The notes below the pieces were generated by a model, which was not told the origin of the DNA, did not search any database, and saw nothing but the letters and a program-made list of their open reading frames with translations. A program made the translations under genes and the position numbers. DNA of 6,162 nt from Oscillospiraceae bacterium (GTDB taxonomy: Bacteria > Bacillota > Clostridia > Oscillospirales > Ruminococcaceae): contig CADBXQ010000049.1 in NCBI GenBank assembly GCA_902798675.1, positions 1-6,162 on the forward strand, in the 5' to 3' direction. Shown here piece after piece: positions 1-3,832 of this stretch (position 1 is its first letter; each line of letters starts with the position of its first letter).

Positions 1-26
1 CCGAGCCGAGCCGAGCCGAGCCGAGC
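1..26. repeat. CCGAG pentanucleotide microsatellite, five perfect copies
   Basis: Five uninterrupted copies of CCGAG plus one C begin at the first base, so the array may extend beyond the window. The unit is GC-rich while the flanking DNA is AT-rich. Five is not a multiple of three, so every + strand frame reads the same cyclic peptide (Pro-Ser-Arg-Ala-Glu), and no frame has a stop inside the array. After it, frame 1 stops at 34-36, frame 3 at 171-173 and frame 2 at 200-202. It could be the 3' end of a truncated + strand gene, which would fit the terminator at 102-171, or it could be intergenic. Confidence 0.9.
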
Positions 27-101
27 TATGCTATAGTTTTGCCCTTTTGTCTGAATATGTTGGCTGTTTTGCTTTGTTGGAAGGCGGCCGTTGTTTTGGT
101 T

Positions 102-171
102 GCGCCAAAAGAGCGCTTTATTGGGATTTTTTGCCTTCTGGAGCGTTCCTTTGGCGCTTTCTTTTTATTTT
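102..171 (+). terminator. Rho-independent terminator of a gene upstream of the window
   Basis: A left arm at 102-117 (GCGCCAAAAGAGCGCT) pairs with a right arm at 142-157 (AGCGTTCCTTTGGCGC). This makes a 16-position stem with one A-C mismatch and one G-U wobble around a 24-base loop. The T-rich run TTTCTTTTTATTTT follows immediately at 158-171. The tail is on the right, so it stops transcription entering from the left. It insulates the Ala-rich exported-protein gene from upstream reading and implies a + strand gene ending near or before the left edge. Confidence 0.8.
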
Positions 172-279
172 AGGGGTGCGTTTGAAAGGGAAGGGGGGAT
201 GAGGCGGGAGCTTGGTAGAAAAAACTCAAGCCCAACAAATATTTATGGAAGCGTTTAATATTAATATTTTATTTATTTT

Positions 280-287
280 AAGGAGGT
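280..287 (+). promoter_or_regulatory. Ribosome binding site of the Ala-rich exported protein
   Basis: AAGGAGGT is nearly a full complement of the 16S rRNA 3' end and lies seven bases before the ATG at 295. It fixes the start codon and argues that this unusual frame is genuinely translated. The rest of the 172-294 gap holds a G-rich stretch (188-209), the word CCCAACAAA (231-239) and AT-rich DNA. I could not pick a convincing -35/-10 pair there. Confidence 0.85.
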
Positions 288-294
288 AACTACA

Positions 295-1299
295 ATGCGT
301 AATAAATTCAAACTGAAAAAGAAACTCATCTCAATCGCCCTTGCTTTGGCCTTGGCGACCCAGCCTTTGACGACACTACCAATGAATGTTTTTGCTGGGA
401 CGGGGGAAAACGGCATGCTAACGGCGCCGCTTAAAGCTGATTTGAAAGAATTAAACTATGGTCAACAGATTAAATCTAAGTATATTGTTCAAAAATCGGT
501 TGATTTTTCAGATAAGAAGGTGCTGAGTGCTAGAATTGTTCAGGCGCCGGGGATTGTGTATGCTAAAGAGAAAATTGGCAACTCGATGAGAGATGTCTAT
601 ATCATTGCAGACATTAATGAAATATTAAGATCCGCCGCCGCCTACGCCGCCTACGCCGCCGGCGCCGCCGCCTACGCCGCCGGCGCCGCCCAAAACGCCG
701 CCAACATCGCCCACTACGCTGCCAAAAGCGGTGAATTTTTCGATGCATATGTTGGCTATGGCGCCTCTTACGCCGCCGCCTACGCCGCCGCCTCCGCCGA
801 CGCCGACGCCGCCGACGCCGACGCCATCAACGCCTTCAACGCCGCCTACGCCGCCGCCGAAGGTAAAAGGAATAGTACCATAGAAAGCGCTCCGTTTTCT
901 AATTCAGCAGCTAGTTGGGTTGCAAATGCTGCAACCGCTAATGCGTGGGCAAACTCATACAACAATTCTGTCGGCGGGGTCATAGACAAATTAAAAGAAG
1001 CCTATGCGGAAGATAAAACTGAAGTTCAAAAAAAATGGCTTGTCGCCGCTTATGGTATGGCTAAAGTTGCGGCTCACATTGTGGCTCAAAGGCTTTCTGG
1101 AAAAGGGCTTGATTTGGAGGCTAAATTAAAAGTTGTATACGCTTGTTATAGGGTCGCTGAAGCTGTTTGGTTTGAGTTGGGTAATAATCAAGACAATGTT
1201 AAAACATGCCAAGACAGAGCGGATGCATTGCAAAAAGTGATTGATAGTGTATACAGTGATCCAGTTGGGGACATTGCCGAACAAGCAGCAGAAGCATAA
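295..1299 (+). CDS. Exported alanine-rich low-complexity protein of unknown function
   Basis: I do not recognise this 334-residue protein. The start is set by the AAGGAGGT site at 280-287. Residues 1-34 look like a Sec signal peptide: a basic stretch (KFKLKKK), a hydrophobic core (LISIALALALA) and a likely cleavage after VFA at residue 34. Residues 35-112 have ordinary mixed composition. Residues 113-142 and 156-188 are Ala-rich tracts (18 of 30 and 19 of 33 Ala) with Tyr, Gly, Asp and Asn placed in short AAY, AAG and AD rhythms. Residues 190-334 look helical and charged and contain the only downstream cysteines seen, C284 and C305. There is no sortase signal, lipobox or later membrane segment, so it is probably secreted or peripherally held at the surface. 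It is a single-gene unit between terminators at 102-171 and 1337-1383. The tracts use nearly only C-ending codons, unlike the rest of the gene. A structural surface or adhesion role is possible but unsupported. Confidence 0.8.
   Translation: MRNKFKLKKKLISIALALALATQPLTTLPMNVFAGTGENGMLTAPLKADLKELNYGQQIKSKYIVQKSVDFSDKKVLSARIVQAPGIVYAKEKIGNSMRDVYIIADINEILRSAAAYAAYAAGAAAYAAGAAQNAANIAHYAAKSGEFFDAYVGYGASYAAAYAAASADADAADADAINAFNAAYAAAEGKRNSTIESAPFSNSAASWVANAATANAWANSYNNSVGGVIDKLKEAYAEDKTEVQKKWLVAAYGMAKVAAHIVAQRLSGKGLDLEAKLKVVYACYRVAEAVWFELGNNQDNVKTCQDRADALQKVIDSVYSDPVGDIAEQAAEA
631..720 (+). repeat. GCC-rich coding repeat tract 1 (Ala/Tyr/Gly)
   Basis: Thirty in-frame codons, 28 of them ending in C; all Ala codons but the last are GCC. 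The 9-base word GCCGCCTAC occurs at 637, 646 and 667, and GCCGCCGGCGCC occurs at 655 and 676. The boundaries are sharp: the preceding codons (to 630) are AT-rich. Repeat expansion at DNA level inside an AT-rich gene is the simplest reading. Confidence 0.9.
760..858 (+). repeat. GCC-rich coding repeat tract 2 (Ala/Tyr/Asp)
   Basis: Thirty-three in-frame codons, 32 ending in C, separated from tract 1 by 13 more ordinary codons. GCCGCCTAC recurs at 775 and 841. The 15-base unit GCCGACGCCGACGCC is present as an exact tandem duplication at 796-810 and 811-825, a direct sign of recent slippage or unequal exchange. The unit lengths are multiples of three, so the frame is preserved. Confidence 0.9.
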
Positions 1300-1336
1300 G
1301 GCTAGAATTAATGGCTGTTTGTCGTGATTTTTGATT

Positions 1337-1383
1337 TCAAGCGGGGAAGGGAGATTTTTCTTTCCCGCTTGAGGTCGTTTTTT
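1337..1383 (+). terminator. Rho-independent terminator of the Ala-rich protein gene
   Basis: TCAAGCGGGGAAG (1337-1349) pairs with CTTTCCCGCTTGA (1360-1372), giving a 13-bp stem with one G-U wobble and a 10-base loop. After five bases it is followed by six T at 1378-1383. It lies 38 bases after the stop codon of the exported-protein gene and makes that gene a monocistronic unit. Confidence 0.85.
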
Positions 1384-1539
1384 GGGGCCGCTCTCAAGGA
1401 TGCTTAACTACCACTTCTCACGGACGCTTTCAAAGGAACGGTGCTTGAGTAAGGTTTAATATTCAAGGACGTTGTGAGCTGGCGGCGCTCAAGTGGCTTC
1501 CCACATGGCTTTTGGGGACGAATTCGAGGATGGTTGAAT
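1380..1539. repeat. Degenerate intergenic array of a TCAAGGA-type motif
   Basis: Five related cores are spaced about 26-36 bases apart: TCAAGGA at 1394, TCAAAGGA at 1430, TCAAGGA at 1463, TCAAGTGG at 1489 and TCGAGGA at 1524. The first and last are embedded in a longer direct repeat. Positions 1380-1407 and 1510-1537 match at 21 of 28 aligned bases, both beginning TTTTGGGG and sharing AGGATG. The segment is richer in GC than the flanking DNA to its right. I see no supported gene in it. It may be an eroded tandem repeat or a cluster of protein binding sites. Confidence 0.5.
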
Positions 1540-1638
1540 TACATATGGTATTATCATTGGGAAACCGGTTTTTTTCAGAGAGGAGGGGGAGGGGACAAAT
1601 ATAACCCAACAAAATTTTTAATTTTTTTAAAGTTTTAC

Positions 1639-1667
1639 TTGACTTAAGGAAATTTTTATGATAAACT
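1639..1667 (+). promoter_or_regulatory. Sigma-A-type promoter of galU
   Basis: TTGACT (1639-1644, five of six consensus bases) and TAAACT (1662-1667, four of six) are separated by exactly 17 bases. The predicted start of transcription is near 1674, about 40 bases before the galU ATG. A GGGAGG ribosome binding site lies at 1705-1710, five bases before that ATG. This is the best -35/-10 pair I found in the 416-base gap upstream of galU. Confidence 0.65.
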
Positions 1668-1715
1668 CAAATTGTGTGTCGGATGTTTAATTTTTGCATG
1701 ATTCGGGAGGTTTAA

Positions 1716-2585
1716 ATGAAAGTACAAAAAGCCATAATTCCTGCCGCGGGCTTGGGGACGAGGGTTCTTCCGGCTTCCAAGTCAATTCCAAAAGAAATGT
1801 TGCATATTGTTGATCGGCCGGCCATTCAGTATATCGTCGAAGAGGCGGTTAGCAGTGGGATAACCGAAATAATGATAATAACCAGCAGAGGAAAGAAGGC
1901 TGTTGAGGATTATTTTGACCGCTCTCCGGAACTTGAGAGCGTCTTGCTTGAAAAAGGCGACTTGAAAAAATATGAAGAGATTATGAAAATCTCCAATATG
2001 GCGAATATTTTATATGTTAGGCAAAAAGAAACCAGGGGCTTGGGAGATGCGATTTTGTGTGCTAAGTCTTTTGTTGGGAGTGAGCCTTTTGCGGTTTTGT
2101 ATGGAGATGACATCATAAAGTCCAAGTGTCCTGTTTGCAAGCAGTTGTGTGATGCATATGAAGAATTTAATTTGGGTGTTGTTGGGATAAAAAAGGTGAC
2201 TAAAGAACAGATAAAAAAGTATTCATCCATGAAAGTTGATTTTATTCGAGATAATCTTTTTAAGATAACTGATATGATTGAAAAGCCCAGAGAAGATCAA
2301 ATAATGTCGATGTATTCGATTCTTGGAAGGTGTGTTTTGCCTCCGGAAATATTTTCTATATTGGAAAACACCCCTGCGGGCGTTGGTGGTGAGCTTCAGC
2401 TGACAGATGCCATGAAAAAGTTGGCTCAAATTGACGGGATGATCGGCGTGGATTTTGTTGGCAAGAGATATGACATGGGAAGCAAATTGGGGATAGTTCA
2501 GGCAAATGTTGAGTTTGCGTTGGAACATGAGGAAATAAAAGATGAATTTAGGCTCTATTTAAAAGGTTTTTTGGATGATTTATAA
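1716..2585 (+). CDS. galU: UTP--glucose-1-phosphate uridylyltransferase (UDP-glucose pyrophosphorylase)
   Basis: This 289-residue cytosolic enzyme makes UDP-glucose and pyrophosphate from UTP and glucose-1-phosphate, feeding glycolipid, teichoic acid and polysaccharide synthesis and galactose use. It is full length for the bacterial GalU family. Visible landmarks are the nucleotide-binding signature AAGLGTRVLPASKSIPKEML (residues 10-29), the GDD metal/nucleotide motif (130-132), the IEKP loop (188-191), GGELQLTDAM (224-233) and RYDMGSKLG (251-259). The signature differs slightly from the usual GTRFLPATK form. Residues 138-145 contain three cysteines (CPVCKQLC), which I do not recall as a family feature. 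The start is fixed by GGGAGG at 1705-1710 and the promoter at 1639-1667. I see no hairpin terminator after its stop, so some transcripts may continue into rpsF. A paralogous sugar-phosphate nucleotidyltransferase is possible, but the motifs favour GalU. Confidence 0.93.
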   Translation: MKVQKAIIPAAGLGTRVLPASKSIPKEMLHIVDRPAIQYIVEEAVSSGITEIMIITSRGKKAVEDYFDRSPELESVLLEKGDLKKYEEIMKISNMANILYVRQKETRGLGDAILCAKSFVGSEPFAVLYGDDIIKSKCPVCKQLCDAYEEFNLGVVGIKKVTKEQIKKYSSMKVDFIRDNLFKITDMIEKPREDQIMSMYSILGRCVLPPEIFSILENTPAGVGGELQLTDAMKKLAQIDGMIGVDFVGKRYDMGSKLGIVQANVEFALEHEEIKDEFRLYLKGFLDDL

Positions 2586-2604
2586 AAATTAGTTTATTTT
2601 TAGC

Positions 2605-2633
2605 TTGACAATTATTTGTTTTTTTGATATCAT
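2605..2633 (+). promoter_or_regulatory. Strong sigma-A-type promoter of rpsF-ssb-rpsR
   Basis: TTGACA (2605-2610, perfect consensus) is followed after 17 bases by TATCAT (2628-2633, five of six). This is the best promoter in the window, as expected for ribosomal protein genes. Transcription should begin near 2640, giving a leader of about 80 bases before the rpsF ATG at 2722. Confidence 0.85.
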
Positions 2634-2640
2634 GAATGGG

Positions 2641-2702
2641 TAGGCTCTTATGTGTATTTTAAGCCGTGTCCTTGCTCTGCTTTTTGCAGGGTCGAAGTCC
2701 AG
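2641..2702 (+). promoter_or_regulatory. Candidate S6:S18-binding leader RNA (rpsF autoregulation)
   Basis: Between promoter and ribosome binding site the leader can fold. GGCT (2643-2646) can pair with AGCC (2662-2665), and CTCTGC (2675-2680) pairs with GCAGGG (2686-2691) around a T5 loop. An unpaired-looking CCG at 2664-2666 and GTCC at 2668-2671 precede the hairpin, and CGAAGTCC follows at 2693-2700 directly before the Shine-Dalgarno. Known biology: in many bacteria the S6:S18 complex binds a leader motif containing a conserved CCG bulge and represses its own operon. The match to that motif is from memory and by eye, so the call is tentative. Confidence 0.55.
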
Positions 2703-2721
2703 AAGGAGGTGTATTAGAAAT

Positions 2722-3018
2722 ATGTCGGAACAAAGTCGCAACTATGAGAGCATGATGGTTTTGAGTGCTAAGCTTGGAGAAGAGGGGATAAAGTCTGTTA
2801 TCGAAAAGTTTAAGGATTTGATTTCCCAAAATGCTGTTTTGAAAAGTGTGGATGATTGGGGAAAACGCAAGCTAGCATATCCGATCAACTATGAAAATGA
2901 GGGATACTATGTCCTTTTCAATTTTGAGAGCAAAGCGGATTTTCCATCAGAGCTTGATCGAATTTATAACATAACCGATGGAGTTATTAGAACGTTGATT
3001 GTTTCAAAGGAAGTTTAA
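2722..3018 (+). CDS. rpsF: 30S ribosomal protein S6
   Basis: This 98-residue protein has the usual length of S6, which binds 16S rRNA with S18 in the platform of the small subunit. Family landmarks are the N-terminal YESMMVL strand, WGKRKLAYPI (residues 46-55), EGYYVLFNFE and the C-terminal DGVIRTLIVSKEV. The frame is open back to an ATG at 2650. The start at 2722 is chosen because AAGGAGGT sits at 2703-2710 just before it, because the S6 homology begins there, and because the extra 24 residues would be encoded by the structured leader. It is the first gene of an operon, 14 bases before ssb. It is probably repressed by S6:S18 through the leader. Confidence 0.97.
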   Translation: MSEQSRNYESMMVLSAKLGEEGIKSVIEKFKDLISQNAVLKSVDDWGKRKLAYPINYENEGYYVLFNFESKADFPSELDRIYNITDGVIRTLIVSKEV

Positions 3019-3032
3019 TTAGGAGGATCCTT

Positions 3033-3500
3033 ATGTTAAACCGAGTAGTTATTATGGGGCGTATAACAGTTAATCCCGAGCTTCGTCAGACTCAAGGGGG
3101 CGTTTCGGTTTTGTCGTTCACTGTTGCGGTTGATCGCAGGTTCACTAATCCAGGAGGCGAACGTCAAGCTGATTTTATATACTGTGTGGCATGGCGCTAT
3201 AATGCTGAATTTATCAGTAAATATTTTGTTAAGGGTCAGATGATCGCCATAGATGGAGTGCTCCAATCCAGGAATTATGTTGATAAAAATGGCAACAACA
3301 GAAGTGTTACTGAAGTTGTTGTTGAAAATGCCAGTTTTTGCGGAAGCAAGGCTGAAACGAGCGCTGGTAGGAGCAATTTGAACAGTGCGAGTGTTGAGTC
3401 TGGCGCGGTTCAAAGCGGGGATAGTTTTTCGGTTGGAGACGTCGCTAGCATCGATGGCTTTGAGGAAATAGGGACTGATGATTCTGAGCTTCCGTTTTAG
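3033..3500 (+). CDS. ssb: Single-stranded DNA-binding protein
   Basis: This 155-residue protein coats single-stranded DNA in replication, recombination and repair, normally as a tetramer. An OB-fold domain covers about residues 1-108, opening with LNRVVIMGRITVNPELR, carrying F29-T30-V31-A32-V33 and the conserved DFIxCVAWR segment (47-55, W54). A Ser/Gly/Ala-rich flexible linker follows. The protein ends in the acidic tip DDSELPF, a variant of the DDDIPF tail that recruits partner proteins. AGGAGG at 3021-3026 precedes the ATG. It lies between rpsF and rpsR in the conserved order, so this is the main chromosomal SSB rather than a plasmid or phage copy. Confidence 0.97.
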   Translation: MLNRVVIMGRITVNPELRQTQGGVSVLSFTVAVDRRFTNPGGERQADFIYCVAWRYNAEFISKYFVKGQMIAIDGVLQSRNYVDKNGNNRSVTEVVVENASFCGSKAETSAGRSNLNSASVESGAVQSGDSFSVGDVASIDGFEEIGTDDSELPF

Positions 3501-3546
3501 GGTTTTTTAGTTTCATATATGCTTTTTTAGGAAAGGGGGAGATTTT

Positions 3547-3777
3547 GTGGCGATGGATAGGCCAAGAAAAGGGCGCAGGAAAGTTTGTGGATTCTGCGTT
3601 GATAAGGTTCAGGATATAGATTATAAAGATGTTTCCAGGTTGCGCAAGTATATGAGCGATCGAGCTAAGATCATTCCGAGAAGAGTCACAGGGACATGTT
3701 CTGCCCACCAGCGCAAGTTGACAATTGCCATTAAGCGCGCCAGGCAGGTGGCGTTGATTCCATATACAAGTGATTAG
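3547..3777 (+). CDS. rpsR: 30S ribosomal protein S18 (cysteine-containing form)
   Basis: This 76-residue basic protein partners S6 on the platform of the small subunit. Landmarks are RPRKGRRKVCGFC, the central YKDVSRLRKYMSDRAKIIPRR block and TGTCSAHQRKLTIAIKRAR. C14, C17, C51 and H54 form a plausible zinc-binding set, the C+ variant known for several bacterial ribosomal proteins. The start is taken as GTG at 3547, six bases after the purine-rich AAAGGGGGA at 3532-3540. An ATG two codons later (3553) is possible but at less good spacing. It is the last gene of the operon, 46 bases after ssb with no terminator between, and is followed by the hairpin at 3790-3832. Confidence 0.96.
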   Translation: MAMDRPRKGRRKVCGFCVDKVQDIDYKDVSRLRKYMSDRAKIIPRRVTGTCSAHQRKLTIAIKRARQVALIPYTSD

Positions 3778-3789
3778 TTTTGACTTTGT

Positions 3790-3832
3790 AAAGCGCAGCG
3801 CTTCTTCTTTGCGTTGCGTTTTTTTGTTTTTT
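3790..3832 (+). terminator. Rho-independent terminator of rpsF-ssb-rpsR
   Basis: CGCAGCGC (3794-3801) pairs with GCGTTGCG (3811-3818), with one G-U wobble and a 9-base loop. The stem can extend by G-U and A-U pairs into seven T at 3819-3825, and six more T follow after one G. Its right end overlaps the stop codon of the convergent addA gene. In the opposite direction the stem is followed only by CTTTACAAAG, so it would be a weak terminator for addA. Confidence 0.85.

Noticed and set aside
257..268. Perfect 12-base palindrome AATATTAATATT upstream of the exported-protein gene
   Set aside because: It consists only of A and T in an AT-rich stretch, so it is likely by chance; it could be an operator but nothing else supports this.
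631..858. GCC-rich repeats as a CRISPR array or mobile element
   Set aside because: There are no regular spacers, the repeats are short in-frame codon runs, and no transposase or cas gene is present.
1562..1577. AAACCGGTTT followed by T residues as a possible terminator
   Set aside because: The arms would be only five bases with no room for a loop, so no stable hairpin forms.
1910..2528. Two minus-strand open frames opposite galU
   Set aside because: They lie antisense to a clearly conserved gene, show no recognisable motifs and have no ribosome binding sites.
2650..2721. In-frame upstream ATG extending S6 by 24 residues
   Set aside because: It has no Shine-Dalgarno, the extension is unlike S6 N-termini, and the DNA is the structured leader. 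AAGGAGGT directly precedes 2722.
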